DNA of 64,000 bases from positions 62,001 to 126,000 of the forward strand of contig CAVXNC010000006.1 in assembly GCA_963762865.1 (NCBI GenBank). Direction: 5' to 3'. The notes beneath the pieces are model-generated. The model was not told the origin of the DNA. It saw nothing but the letters and a program-made list of their open reading frames with translations, and did no database searches. Source of the stretch: DATHAP01 sp963762865 (GTDB lineage Bacteria > Actinomycetota > Actinomycetes > JACCUZ01). The position numbers were made by a program, and so were the translations under genes. This document shows, one piece after another, positions 52,117 through 61,352 of the stretch. Within the stretch, counting starts at the first letter, position 1. Each line of letters begins with the position of its first letter.

Positions 52117-52122
52117 TAGGAT
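52117..52122 (+). promoter_or_regulatory. Leaderless -10 box TAGGAT
   Basis: TAGGAT lies seven bases before GTG 52130; the in-frame ATG at 52121 is inside the box, which favours the GTG. Confidence 0.5.
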
Positions 52123-52129
52123 GGCCAAC

Positions 52130-52582
52130 GTGAACGGCTTGGGGGGCTACGACTGGGTCGCGTGGCTCGGCCTCGCGGTCGTGCTGGGCATCGTCGAGGT
52201 GACGTCGCTCGACCTCGTCTTCGCGATGCTCGCCGCTGGCGCGATCGCAGCCGCCGGGACCGCACTCGTCACCGACAACCTGTTGGTCCAGGCGTTCGTC
52301 GCGATGGTCGTCTCGATCGCCGGCCTCGCGGTCGTGCGGCCGGTTGCCATGCGCCACCTGCACACCCCGCACGCGATCCAGACCGGCACCGCGGCGCTGG
52401 TCGGCGAGCGCGGGCTCGTGCTCGAGCCGGTGAGCCGGGACGACGGCCGGGTCAAGGTCAAGGGCGAGGTGTGGTCGGCCCGCACCTACGACCCGCACGC
52501 GTCCGTCATCGAGGCGGGCCGAAGCGTGCAGATCGTCGAGATCGACGGCGCGACCGCGCTCGTCTACGAAGCGGAGGTCTGA
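52130..52582 (+). CDS. NfeD-family membrane protein
   Basis: About 150 residues. Three membrane helices (LGLAVVLGIVEVTSLDLVF, MLAAGAIAAAGTALVT, AFVAMVVSIAGLAVV) followed by a C-terminal OB-fold domain (GTAALVGERGLVLEPV, VKVKGEVWSARTYD). NfeD proteins pair with SPFH/stomatin proteins in membrane microdomains, as here with the next gene, which starts in its stop (TGATG). Confidence 0.9.
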   Translation: MNGLGGYDWVAWLGLAVVLGIVEVTSLDLVFAMLAAGAIAAAGTALVTDNLLVQAFVAMVVSIAGLAVVRPVAMRHLHTPHAIQTGTAALVGERGLVLEPVSRDDGRVKVKGEVWSARTYDPHASVIEAGRSVQIVEIDGATALVYEAEV

Positions 52583-53490
52583 TGGACGTCGGCTCGATCG
52601 TCATCGTCGTGGTGATCGTGGTCATCACCCTGTTCGTCCTCATCGCGCTCGCCAAGACCGTCCGGATCGTGCCGCAGGCCCGGGCCGGGGTCGTCGAGCG
52701 ACTGGGCCGCTACTCCCGCACCCTCACGCCGGGCCTGACGGTGCTGGTGCCGTTCATCGACCGCCTCCGCCCGCTCATGGACCTGCGCGAGCAGGTCGTG
52801 TCCTTCCCGCCGCAGCCGGTGATCACCGCAGACAACCTCGTGGTCGGCATCGACACGGTCATCTACTTCCAGGTCACCGACGCCAAGGCGGCGACCTACG
52901 AGATCGCCAACTACATCCAGGGCGTCGAGCAGCTCACGGTGACGACACTGCGCAACGTGGTCGGCAACCTCAACCTGGAGGAGACGCTCACCTCCCGCGA
53001 CCACATCAACGCCGCGCTGCGCGGAGTGCTCGACGAGGCGACCGGCAAGTGGGGGATCCGCGTCAACCGGGTCGAGATCAAGGCCATCGACCCGCCCACC
53101 TCCATCCAGGACTCGATGGAGAAGCAGATGCGCGCCGACCGCGAGAAGCGCGCGACGATCCTCACCGCGGAGGGTTTCAAGCAGTCGCAGATCCTCACCG
53201 CCGAGGGCGAGCGGCAGGCGTCGATCCTCAAGGCCGAGGGTGATGCCCAGGCCGCCGTGCTGCGCGCCGACGGCGAGGCGCAGGCGATCCAGAAGGTCTT
53301 CGACGCCATCCACGCCGGCAACCCCGACCAGAAGCTGCTGGCCTACCAGTACCTCCAGACCCTGCCGAAGATCGCGCAGGGCGACGCCAACAAGGTCTGG
53401 ATCGTCCCGAGCGAGCTGGGCGAGGCACTCAAGGGCATCGGCGGCATGCTCGGCTCCGGCGAGCAGCGCCCGCCGGCGCCACCGGCCTGA
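52582..53490 (+). CDS. SPFH/band 7 protein (stomatin/QmcA type)
   Basis: 302 residues with one N-terminal membrane helix (IVIVVVIVVITLFVLIALA) then a band-7 domain: VPQARAGVVERLGRYSRTLTPGL, DTVIYFQVTDAKAATYEI, SRDHINAALRGVLDEATGKWGI. A coiled coil with repeated AEGxxQ units (ILTAEGFKQSQILTAEGER) follows. It forms large rings at membranes with NfeD. GGAGG precedes the ATG. Confidence 0.94.
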   Translation: MDVGSIVIVVVIVVITLFVLIALAKTVRIVPQARAGVVERLGRYSRTLTPGLTVLVPFIDRLRPLMDLREQVVSFPPQPVITADNLVVGIDTVIYFQVTDAKAATYEIANYIQGVEQLTVTTLRNVVGNLNLEETLTSRDHINAALRGVLDEATGKWGIRVNRVEIKAIDPPTSIQDSMEKQMRADREKRATILTAEGFKQSQILTAEGERQASILKAEGDAQAAVLRADGEAQAIQKVFDAIHAGNPDQKLLAYQYLQTLPKIAQGDANKVWIVPSELGEALKGIGGMLGSGEQRPPAPPA

Positions 53491-53511
53491 CCGCCTGCTG
53501 CCAGAGCAGGG

Positions 53512-54660
53512 TCAGCCGAGCTTGCGGCTGGGGGTCCGCTCGGCGTACTGGCCGGCCAGCTTCAGGACGAGCTGCACGTACCAGTCTGCGTGGTTGTAGT
53601 GCCAGATCGCGCGGGCCAGCGCCTCGCCGCCGCGCCCGGCGCCGTTCGCGCACAGGTAGTGCGCCGCGCTGAAGACCGAGTCCGCCGGGTCCATGATGTC
53701 GCGGTCGCCGTCCTTGTCACCGTCCACGCCGTACGACGCGAAGGTGCTCGGCATGAACTGCATCGGGCCCTGTGCACCCGCGTAGGAGGTGCCCGGGTTC
53801 GCCCCGTGGCCGGACTCGACCTGGCCGATGGCCGCGAGCAGCGTCCACGACATGCCCGAACATGTCTTGGCCGCGGCGACGTACAGGCTCTCGAACAACG
53901 GAGGGATGTCGCCCGCGGAGGCAGCGGCGACCCGGGCAGAGCCTGACGCGTCGACGGCGGCGTTGAGGGCGGCGATCTGCGCGAGCAGGTCCTGGGCCTC
54001 CTGCAGTGACCTCGCTCGCTGCGACAGGGCCGCGAGCTCGGCTCGCGCCTCGTCGAGCGCGGCCTGCACGGTCTCGTACCTTCGCTGCACCTCGCTCGCC
54101 CTGACGATCCGCTTCGTGGCGGCCGCCTCGAGCCGACCGGCCCGGCTGCGCAGCGCGTCGGCGCTCGCCGAGCTGGTCGCCGACCTGGTGGCGCCGGCCG
54201 ACACGAGACGCTGGACGTACTGCACCCGGGCGAGAGCCTCGGTCGGACCCGCGGCGGTCAGGACCGTGGCGTAGAGCGCCGCACCCCCCGTCATGTAGAG
54301 CGCGCGCACCCGCTGGTTCTCGTCGGCGCGGGTGGCGGCCTCGGTCCGGTCGGCCAGGTCGGCGTCCTGCGAGGCACTGATGCTCCGGGAGACGCCGCCC
54401 GCCAGGTCCCGCAGCGACCGGTCGTAGGCACGCAGCGCGCGCTCGACGCGGGACTGCAGCGCGACCATCCGGTCGGCGGCCGCTGCGACCTTGGCCCGCG
54501 CGTCGTCCAGGCTCTCGGCCTGGGCAGGCGAGGGGCTGACGACCGCGGCCAGCAGCACGACCGCCGTCAGGGCAGCCGCGCGTCGCAGACCACTGTGTCG
54601 GCCACCCACACCTGGTACGTCGGCGCCTGGCGGGGCTGCCTTGACGTCGTGCGAAGGCAC
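53512..54660 (-). CDS. Secreted lytic transglycosylase with coiled-coil N-domain
   Basis: 382 residues. Signal peptide LTAVVLLAAVVSPSPAQA; coiled coil around residues 55-230 (ESLDDARAKVAAAADRMVAL...; ALDEARAELAALSQRARSLQEAQ); C-terminal SLT goose-lysozyme-like domain with the catalytic Glu in AIGQVESGHGANPGTSYAGAQGPMQFMPSTFASYG. It cuts murein between the sugars. GTG at 54660 is the start. The coiled coil resembles that of NlpC/P60 murein hydrolases that dock on division or secretion machinery. Confidence 0.92.
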   Translation of the reverse strand: MPSHDVKAAPPGADVPGVGGRHSGLRRAAALTAVVLLAAVVSPSPAQAESLDDARAKVAAAADRMVALQSRVERALRAYDRSLRDLAGGVSRSISASQDADLADRTEAATRADENQRVRALYMTGGAALYATVLTAAGPTEALARVQYVQRLVSAGATRSATSSASADALRSRAGRLEAAATKRIVRASEVQRRYETVQAALDEARAELAALSQRARSLQEAQDLLAQIAALNAAVDASGSARVAAASAGDIPPLFESLYVAAAKTCSGMSWTLLAAIGQVESGHGANPGTSYAGAQGPMQFMPSTFASYGVDGDKDGDRDIMDPADSVFSAAHYLCANGAGRGGEALARAIWHYNHADWYVQLVLKLAGQYAERTPSRKLG

Positions 54661-54679
54661 GCATCGACGCCGTGCGAAG
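54643..54679. promoter_or_regulatory. Direct repeat in a divergent promoter region
   Basis: GACGTCGTGCGAAG (54643-54656) and GACGCCGTGCGAAG (54666-54679) differ by one base and are 23 bp apart. They straddle the start of the lytic transglycosylase gene and the upstream region of the permease, so a paired operator is possible. Confidence 0.4.
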
Positions 54680-54719
54680 ATCGCCCGGTGCGGTGCCGGG
54701 TCCGGGACGGGTGTGCTGG

Positions 54720-55478
54720 GTGAGCTTCTGGGAAGCCGTGGCCGTCGCCCTCGCCGGGCTGGCCGCCGGGACGATCAACACCGTCGTCGGGTCCGGGACC
54801 CTGGTGACCTTCCCGGTGCTGCTCGCCGTGGGCTACCCGCCGGTGCTGGCCAACGTCACCAACACGGTGGGCCTGGTGCCGGGCTCGCTCAGCGGGGCCA
54901 TTGGCTACCGGCGCGAGCTGACCGGCCAGGGGCGCCGCCTCGCCCGGCTCGCGGTCGCGTCGGTGCTCGGCGGCATCACCGGGGCCGTGCTGCTGCTCGT
55001 GCTGCCGGAGGAGGCCTTCCAGGCGATCGTCCCGGTCCTGATCGGCCTGGCCTGCGTGATGGTCATCGTGCAGCCGTGGGTCGCCGCCCGGCTGCGGGCC
55101 CGCGAGGACCACGAGCCGCGGCAGCACGCCGGGCCGCTGCTCTACGCCGGGATCTACCTGGCCGGCATCTACGGCGGCTACTTCGGCGCCGCCCAGGGCG
55201 TGCTGCTGATCGCGATCATGGGCCTGCTCCTCGACGAGCACCTGCAGCGGATCAACGCGGCGAAGAACGTCCTGGCCCTGCTCGTCAACGCGGTCGCGGC
55301 GGTGATCTTCATCGCCGTCACCGACATCGCCTGGTCGGCCGCAGCGCTCATCGCGGTCGGCTCGACCGTGGGCGGACAGGTCGGAGCCAAGATCGGTCGG
55401 CGGATCCCGCAGCCCGTGCTGCGCGGGCTGGTCGTGCTGGTCGGCCTGGTCGCCATGGTCCAGATCCTGGCCGGCTGA
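54720..55478 (+). CDS. TSUP-family membrane permease
   Basis: 252 residues with about eight membrane helices and the duplicated TSUP pattern: VALAGLAAGTINTVVGSGTLVTFPVLL in the first half and GIYGGYFGAAQGVLLIAIMGLL in the second. Family members export sulfite, sulfoacetate or related anions. The start is uncertain: GTG 54720 gives the usual N-terminus, GTG 54672 and 54711 are also in frame. Confidence 0.88.
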   Translation: MSFWEAVAVALAGLAAGTINTVVGSGTLVTFPVLLAVGYPPVLANVTNTVGLVPGSLSGAIGYRRELTGQGRRLARLAVASVLGGITGAVLLLVLPEEAFQAIVPVLIGLACVMVIVQPWVAARLRAREDHEPRQHAGPLLYAGIYLAGIYGGYFGAAQGVLLIAIMGLLLDEHLQRINAAKNVLALLVNAVAAVIFIAVTDIAWSAAALIAVGSTVGGQVGAKIGRRIPQPVLRGLVVLVGLVAMVQILAG

Positions 55479-55494
55479 GGCGCGGGAGCCGGGC

Positions 55495-58269
55495 TCAGCC
55501 GGCGCGCTCCAGCCGGGTCAGCGCGGCCGTCGCGCCGAGGTCGGCGAGGAGCGCAGCGGCCGCCGGTCGGTCGCCGGCGAGCCAGGTCTCGACGGCCTGC
55601 TCGTAGCGCTCGTGCAGCGCCTGCCAGCCGTCGGCCGCTCGCCGGTGGTCCCCGGCGAGCGCCGGCCGCCACGGCCCGGGGAGCTCGGTCCCTGCCAGCT
55701 CGGAGTCCGGCGCGGGCAACGGACGGCCGGCTCTGGCGGCGTACGTCGCGAGCTCGGCCTGGGTGACCAGGTGTCGGCGCCGCTGCGCGAGGGCGTAGGC
55801 GTCCACGACGAAGGCAGGGAGATCCCCGGTCCCGGCCAGCCAGTGCAGCTCGGCCGCCGCGGCTGCGACCGGGCCGACCAGATGTGGCTCGTCCGAGCCG
55901 GTGACGTCGGCGACCGCGTGGGCGAGGAGGGACCCGGCCTGGTCCCGGCCGCGCCGGGCGAGCAGGCGGGCGAGCAGCGCGGTCGCCATCGGGCGCATCA
56001 GCCCCGGCTCGCCGGGGCGGTCGACGAGGTCCCGCAGGCCCGCCTCCGCCTCGTCCCAGTCGCCCGTGGAGAGCTTGATCGCGGCGCGGGTGAGGTCGAG
56101 GCGGTACTCGCCGGCGAAGAACTCGCCGTCCGCGCAGCCGGCCAGCCCGGTCCGCACGTAGTCCAGGGCCAGCCCGGGTTCTCCGGACCGGTAGGCAGCA
56201 CCCGAGGCGTTGACGCAGCCGCGGGTGACGTACTCGACGCGCGGGTCCCGCGCGGCCAGCCGGACGGCCTCGTCGAGGTCCCCGCGGCCGCCGGGGTCGC
56301 CGTTGCTGAGCCGCTCGGCTCCGAGGTAGGTCAGGGTGTGCGCCACCAGGTCGTCCCGGCCGCTCTGCCGGGCCAGCTCCACCGCCAGCCGGGCGTGCTC
56401 GACCGCACTCAGGCTGGGTTCGGAGACCGGGCCGACGGTCGCCAGGTTCCCCCGGGCACGGGCGAGCTCGGCGTGCGCCTGGGCGAGCAGGACCGCCGTG
56501 GAGGCGTCGGTGTCCGGGGACCGGCCGGTCGCCGCCCGGGCCTGCTCGGCGGCCACGACCGCCCGCTGGGCGGCCTGCTCCGCGAACCGCGGGCCGACCG
56601 CCCACAGTCCGGTGCGCGCGAGACCGACGAGCGCCCGGCCGAGCTGCGCGGGGTCGCCGACCGACTCCCAGAGGGCCACCGACTCCACCGCGAGCCGCTG
56701 CGACTCGGCGAAGCGGTTCAGCAGGTAGAGCGAGTGCGCCCGGTCGGTCAAGGCCCTGGCGACGGTGTCCGTCGGGAGCTGGTCGCGGAAGGAGAGCAGC
56801 AGCTCCAGGTGCGCCGCCGCCTGCCGGTGGGCGCCGGCCGCCACGGCCTGGCCGGCCGCGAGCAGCGCCTGCTCGCGCACCAGGTCGGGCAGGGTGCCGA
56901 GAGCGGCATGGTGCAGCACCCGCGCCGGGTCGGCGCCGCGAGCCGCGAGGACCTCGGCGGCCACCCGGTGGTGAGCCGTGCGCTCGGCAGCCGTGAGGTC
57001 CTCCTCGATGACCCGCCGGGCGAGCTCGTGACGGAACCACACGCTGCCCGCGTCGCCGGCCAGCAGGCCGCGCCGCTCTGCCTCGTGCAGGACCGCCCCG
57101 GCCGACGGCAGCAGTGCCTCCGCCAGCCACCGGTCGGCGCGGGAGGGGATCACCGAGAGCACCTGCAACCCGTGTCGGGCGGTGTCCGAGGTCAGGTCGA
57201 GGCGAGCGAGCACGGCGTCCCGCACGCTGGCCGGGACTGCGGGGCCGGGGTTGGCGACGATCTCGGAGACGAAGAACGGGTTGCCACCGGTCACCTCGTG
57301 GACCTCGTCGGCGGCGAGCCCGGTGCCGGCGGTCATCCGCTCGACCGCCGCCGGTGACAGCGGCTCGAGCGGGAGGTGCGAGACGGAGGAGCGGAGGGAG
57401 CCGAGCAGCCGCCGCATCGGGTGCCCCTGGCCGATGTCCTCGTCCCGGTAGGTCACGACCAGCAGGGCAGGCAGCGCCGGAGCCTGCCGGACGAGCAGTC
57501 GCAGCAGGTCGACCGTCGCGTCGTCCGCCCAGTGGACGTCCTCGACCACGATGACCGGCGGCCCCTCGGCGGCCACCACGTCCCGCAGGCGGGCGAGGAC
57601 CGCGCTCGCGTCGAAGGCGGCGTCGACGGCGCCGACGAGCACCTCCCCGGACGGCAGCAGCATGTCGCGGAAGGGCCCGAGAGCGCGCGGCGTGCTCAGG
57701 TCCTCGCAGCTGGCCAGCAGGAGGGCGACGTCGGCGCCCGCGTCCTCGGTGGCCCGGCGCACCAGGGTCGTCTTGCCGAGCCCGGCGGCTCCGCTGACGC
57801 AGACGACCCCGCCGTGGCCCGCCAGCAGGTCGCCGACGGCCTGGCCGAGCCGCCACAGCTGGTCGTCCCGCTCGAGGACGGCTGTCCGCAGCCCGGCAGC
57901 CGGCGGCTGCCGCGCGGCCGACGACGCCGACCGCGGTGCCGGCAGGGTCGCCGGGCCGGTCACCTCGATCACGTCGGCGACGAAGCGGTAGCCCCGACCG
58001 TGGACGGTCCGGATCACCCGCTGGTCGCGGCCGTTGTCGTCGAGGACGGCGCGCGCTGCGCGGATGCGACTGGTCAGGGCGGACTCGCTGACGAACCGGT
58101 TGCCCCACACCTCGTCGAGGAGCTCCTCCTTGCTCACCAGCCGGTCCCGGTGGCGGGCGAGGTAGGTCAGGACCTCGAACACCTGTGGCTCGAGGTGCCG
58201 GGTCTCCGTGCCGCGGCGGATCTCGAAGCCGTCGAGATCGACCTCGAACTCTCCGAAGCGGAGCCGCAT
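55495..58269 (-). CDS. Large regulator: OmpR-type winged helix + AAA ATPase + TPR
   Basis: 924 residues. N-terminal winged helix of the OmpR/ToxR type (LRFGEFEVDLDGFEIRRG, KEELLDEVWGNRFVSESALTSRIRAARAVL, RTVHGRGYRFVADV), then an AAA/STAND ATPase (Walker A SGAAGLGKTTLVRR, Walker B VIVVEDVHWADDATVD) and a long helical repeat region to the end. STAND regulators assemble on binding an inducer. Start at ATG 58269; the longer frame upstream is low-complexity. Confidence 0.92.
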   Translation of the reverse strand: MRLRFGEFEVDLDGFEIRRGTETRHLEPQVFEVLTYLARHRDRLVSKEELLDEVWGNRFVSESALTSRIRAARAVLDDNGRDQRVIRTVHGRGYRFVADVIEVTGPATLPAPRSASSAARQPPAAGLRTAVLERDDQLWRLGQAVGDLLAGHGGVVCVSGAAGLGKTTLVRRATEDAGADVALLLASCEDLSTPRALGPFRDMLLPSGEVLVGAVDAAFDASAVLARLRDVVAAEGPPVIVVEDVHWADDATVDLLRLLVRQAPALPALLVVTYRDEDIGQGHPMRRLLGSLRSSVSHLPLEPLSPAAVERMTAGTGLAADEVHEVTGGNPFFVSEIVANPGPAVPASVRDAVLARLDLTSDTARHGLQVLSVIPSRADRWLAEALLPSAGAVLHEAERRGLLAGDAGSVWFRHELARRVIEEDLTAAERTAHHRVAAEVLAARGADPARVLHHAALGTLPDLVREQALLAAGQAVAAGAHRQAAAHLELLLSFRDQLPTDTVARALTDRAHSLYLLNRFAESQRLAVESVALWESVGDPAQLGRALVGLARTGLWAVGPRFAEQAAQRAVVAAEQARAATGRSPDTDASTAVLLAQAHAELARARGNLATVGPVSEPSLSAVEHARLAVELARQSGRDDLVAHTLTYLGAERLSNGDPGGRGDLDEAVRLAARDPRVEYVTRGCVNASGAAYRSGEPGLALDYVRTGLAGCADGEFFAGEYRLDLTRAAIKLSTGDWDEAEAGLRDLVDRPGEPGLMRPMATALLARLLARRGRDQAGSLLAHAVADVTGSDEPHLVGPVAAAAAELHWLAGTGDLPAFVVDAYALAQRRRHLVTQAELATYAARAGRPLPAPDSELAGTELPGPWRPALAGDHRRAADGWQALHERYEQAVETWLAGDRPAAAALLADLGATAALTRLERAG

Positions 58270-58340
58270 GCGCCGGAGTCTGGCACGGCGCCATGCCCTT
58301 GTGTGAGGTCGTGACGGTGCATTTGCCGCATACTCCGACG

Positions 58341-59153
58341 GTGCCGCAGCAGCCCACGACGGTCCGTCCAGGAGCGGCCGAGCTCGACGACTACGTCGGG
58401 CTGACCGACGTCGCGCTGCGCACAAGTCTCGAGCCGGCCGAGGGCATCTTCATCGCCGAGGGTGAGAAGGTCATCCGCCGGGCCGTGGCGGCCGGCTACC
58501 CGGTGCGGTCCCTGCTCCTCGAGGAGAAGTGGCTCGCGGCGCTGGCGGACCTCGTCGACGAGATGGCTGCCCCGGTGTACCTGGCCGACCCGGAGACCCT
58601 GCGCACGGTCACCGGCTACAACGTCCACCGCGGGGCTCTGGCGTCGATGGCCCGGCTGCCGCTGCCGTACCCGCGCGACCTGCTGCGGTCGGCGCGGACC
58701 GTGGCCGTCCTCGAGGACCTCGTCGACCACACCAACGTGGGTGCGGTCTTCCGCAGCGCCGCCGGGCTCGGCGTCGACGCGGTCCTGGTCACCCCGCGCT
58801 GCGCAGACCCGCTGTACCGGCGGTCGGTGAAGGTGTCGATGGGAGCGGTCTTCTCCGTGCCGTGGTCCCGCCTCGAGGCGTGGCCCACCGACCTGTCGGA
58901 CGTACGCCGCGAAGGCCTGTCGGTCCTGGCCCTCACTCCTGCGCCCGACGCGACCCCGCTGGCCGAGCTGCCGCCCTCGGTGACCGAGAGGTGCGCGCTG
59001 CTGATCGGCGCGGAGGGCCCGGGGCTCACGCAGGCAGCGCTCGACGCCGCCGACCACCGGGTGCGGATCCCGATGTCCGGCGGCGTCGACTCGCTGAACG
59101 CGGCTGCGGCGTCAGCCGTGGCCTTCTACGCGCTGGCTCAGAGCCGGCGGTAG
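58341..59153 (+). CDS. SpoU/TrmH-family RNA 2'-O-methyltransferase
   Basis: 270 residues. N-terminal substrate domain (EGIFIAEGEKVIRRAVAAGYPVRSLLL) and knotted SPOUT domain with the three family motifs: DHTNVGAVFRSAAGLGVDAVLV, LLIGAEGPGLTQ and IPMSGGVDSLNAAAASAVAFY. Methylates rRNA or tRNA with SAM; target undetermined. GTG 58341 is preferred because CATACT lies six bases upstream; ATG 58293 is in frame. Overlaps the convergent DUF1206 gene by 16 bases. Confidence 0.92.
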   Translation: MPQQPTTVRPGAAELDDYVGLTDVALRTSLEPAEGIFIAEGEKVIRRAVAAGYPVRSLLLEEKWLAALADLVDEMAAPVYLADPETLRTVTGYNVHRGALASMARLPLPYPRDLLRSARTVAVLEDLVDHTNVGAVFRSAAGLGVDAVLVTPRCADPLYRRSVKVSMGAVFSVPWSRLEAWPTDLSDVRREGLSVLALTPAPDATPLAELPPSVTERCALLIGAEGPGLTQAALDAADHRVRIPMSGGVDSLNAAAASAVAFYALAQSRR

Positions 59154-59971
59154 CGTGCCTCGGCGACGCAGTAGGCGCCGAAGCAGACCAGGCCGAGAGC
59201 CGCGACGATGAGCAGGAACTGGCCGAACGGCGCACCGGCGATGCTCTTCAGCGCGACGTCGAAGCCGCTGGCCTTGTCGGGCTGGTAGTCCATCGCGGCC
59301 TTGCAGACGAAGATCCCGACGAGGCCGAAGACGACACCGCGGGCGACGTAGCCGACCTGACCGAGGCGGCGCACGGCCTTGAAGGTCGTCGGGCTCATCC
59401 GGCCGGTGTCGAGGTGCTTCTCGAAGTCCGTCTTGAGGCCGCGGATCGTCAGGGCGATGGCGATCACGATGATGACGAGGCCGCTGATGAAGACGATGGT
59501 CTGGCCGCCCGGCCACTTCAGGACGGTGGCGGTCAGGTCCGCGCTGGTGTTGCCGCCGGAGGACCCGGCGGTGACGGTCTTGAACGCGAGGATGCCGAAA
59601 CCGAGGTAGATCAGGCCGTTGAGCGCCGAGCCGATGCGCTTGACGGTGCGCTTCTTCTCGTCGGTCTCGTCGCGTCGGCCCCAGGCCGCCTCGCTGAAGC
59701 GCCACAACGCGTAGCCGACGAAGCCGAGCACCATCAGCCACAGAACAACGCTGCCCCCGGGCTTCTCGGCGACGGCTTGCAGAGCGCCCTTCTGGTCGGT
59801 CTGCTCGCTGTCACCCAGGGCCACCTGGACGGCCAGCAGGCCGATCAGCGCGTAGACGACTCCCTTGGCGATGAAGCCGACCCGCGCGGCCTTGTTGATG
59901 GCGCCGCTGTTGGCGGCCTGGTGCGCGGCACCCTTGGCGGTCGCGGAACCTGGCGACAGGTTCGTGGTCAT
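59138..59971 (-). CDS. DUF1206 membrane protein
   Basis: 277 residues containing three DUF1206 repeats, each with two membrane helices: ARVGFIAKGVVYALIGLLAVQVAL, KRIGSALNGLIYLGFGILAFKTV and RRLGQVGYVARGVVFGLVGIFVCKAA. Function unknown; a widespread actinobacterial family. GGAGGAG before ATG 59971. Confidence 0.9.
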   Translation of the reverse strand: MTTNLSPGSATAKGAAHQAANSGAINKAARVGFIAKGVVYALIGLLAVQVALGDSEQTDQKGALQAVAEKPGGSVVLWLMVLGFVGYALWRFSEAAWGRRDETDEKKRTVKRIGSALNGLIYLGFGILAFKTVTAGSSGGNTSADLTATVLKWPGGQTIVFISGLVIIVIAIALTIRGLKTDFEKHLDTGRMSPTTFKAVRRLGQVGYVARGVVFGLVGIFVCKAAMDYQPDKASGFDVALKSIAGAPFGQFLLIVAALGLVCFGAYCVAEARYRRL

Positions 59972-60034
59972 GGGCGGTCTCCTCCTGGCAGGGACGGTCA
60001 CACCGCGTCTACCCCCAGGAAGGCGAGTGAAGCC

Positions 60035-60040
60035 TAGGAT
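60035..60040 (+). promoter_or_regulatory. Leaderless -10 box TAGGAT
   Basis: TAGGAT is six bases before the GTG of the lipoprotein gene. Confidence 0.55.
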
Positions 60041-60046
60041 CGGGCG

Positions 60047-61336
60047 GTGTCCCCGTCGCAGGTACGCCGCCGGAGCGCGGCACTGGCGGTGACCGCCCTG
60101 CTGGCCGGCGTGCTGTCGGGCTGCGCGGCCGGTCCCGACGAGGGTCAGGCAGGCGGCCCGCTCCAGGTGCGCCAGTCGCCTGGCGCGACGCACACCCACC
60201 CGGCCGGCACCGCGCCGCACAGCCACGGGTCCGCGTCCGGCGACGCGGGGTCGCCCGCCGCCCGGGTGGCCTCCGTCCCGCTCCGGCCCGGGGAGCGACG
60301 CGTCACCCTGCACCTGCCCGGCGGTGCCTACCGACCCAGCGCGCCGGGGGTCGGGCGCGACGACTACCGGTGCTTCCTGATCGACCCCGGGCTGACCGGC
60401 GACGCCTATGTCACGGGGTCGGACGTCGTGCCGGGCAACACCGCTGTCGTGCACCACGCGATCCTCTTCGCCGTCCCGCACGACCAGGTGGCGGCCGCCG
60501 AGCAACAGGACGCCGAGGCACCCGGTGACGGCTGGAGCTGCTTCGGCGGCTCGGCGCTGCAGCAGAACGGCGACGACCCCATCCGCAGCCTCGACCAGGC
60601 GCCGTGGCTGGCGGCCTGGGCACCCGGTGGCGGCGAGACCGTGCTGCGCCAGCGCACCGGTCGCTGGATGCCGGCCGGCAGCCGGGTCGTGCTGCAGCTG
60701 CACTACAACCTGCGCGCGGTCGAGGGCACCGACGCCGCGTCCTTCGCCGACGACACGGCCGTGAAGCTGCGGCTGATGCCGGGCAGCGCCGACCTGCGAC
60801 CGCTGCAGACGATGCTGCTGGTGGCGCCGGTCGAGCTTCCTTGCACCCCGAAGGAGTCCGGGCCGCTGTGCGACCGCTCGCAGGCGCTGCTCGACCTGAC
60901 CCAGCGCATCGGGCCGAGCTCAGGTCGAACGGTCGCCGGGCTCGCGCTGCTGTGCACCCGGCCGGACCAGCCGGTCCGGCCGGGACCGACGCAGAGCTGC
61001 GACCGGACCGTTCCGGAGGACATGGTCGTGCGCGCGGTCGCGGGCCACATGCACCTGCTCGGGCGGTCGATCAGCGTCGACCTGGACCCTGGGACGGCGG
61101 GGGAGAGGCGACTGCTGGACCGCAAGGTCTGGGACTTCGACGACCAGGCAGCCACGCCGCTGCGCCGGCCGGTGCAGGTCCGGGCAGGCGACACCCTGCG
61201 CGTCACCTGCACCCACGACGCCGCCTTGCGGTCGATGCTGCCCGAGCTGGCGGACGAGGAGCCGCGCTACGTCACCTGGGGCGAGGGCACCTCCGACGAG
61301 ATGTGCCTCGGGATCGTGCAGTACACCCGCGGCTGA
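60047..61336 (+). CDS. Lipoprotein, copper type II monooxygenase-like (PHM fold)
   Basis: 429 residues. Signal peptide ending in lipobox LSGC (Cys26), then a His-rich linker (THTHPAGTAPHSHG). The fold matches the peptidylglycine alpha-hydroxylating monooxygenase pair of copper sites: VVHHAILFAVP (two His), VVLQLHYN (His), VAGHMHLLGRSISV (His-x-His) and EMCLGIV (Met). All six ligands appear present. In animal PHM copper and ascorbate drive C-H hydroxylation; bacterial members are uncharacterised. Exported and anchored outside the membrane. Confidence 0.85.
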   Translation: MSPSQVRRRSAALAVTALLAGVLSGCAAGPDEGQAGGPLQVRQSPGATHTHPAGTAPHSHGSASGDAGSPAARVASVPLRPGERRVTLHLPGGAYRPSAPGVGRDDYRCFLIDPGLTGDAYVTGSDVVPGNTAVVHHAILFAVPHDQVAAAEQQDAEAPGDGWSCFGGSALQQNGDDPIRSLDQAPWLAAWAPGGGETVLRQRTGRWMPAGSRVVLQLHYNLRAVEGTDAASFADDTAVKLRLMPGSADLRPLQTMLLVAPVELPCTPKESGPLCDRSQALLDLTQRIGPSSGRTVAGLALLCTRPDQPVRPGPTQSCDRTVPEDMVVRAVAGHMHLLGRSISVDLDPGTAGERRLLDRKVWDFDDQAATPLRRPVQVRAGDTLRVTCTHDAALRSMLPELADEEPRYVTWGEGTSDEMCLGIVQYTRG

Positions 61337-61352
61337 GCCGGGGCCGTCGGTC

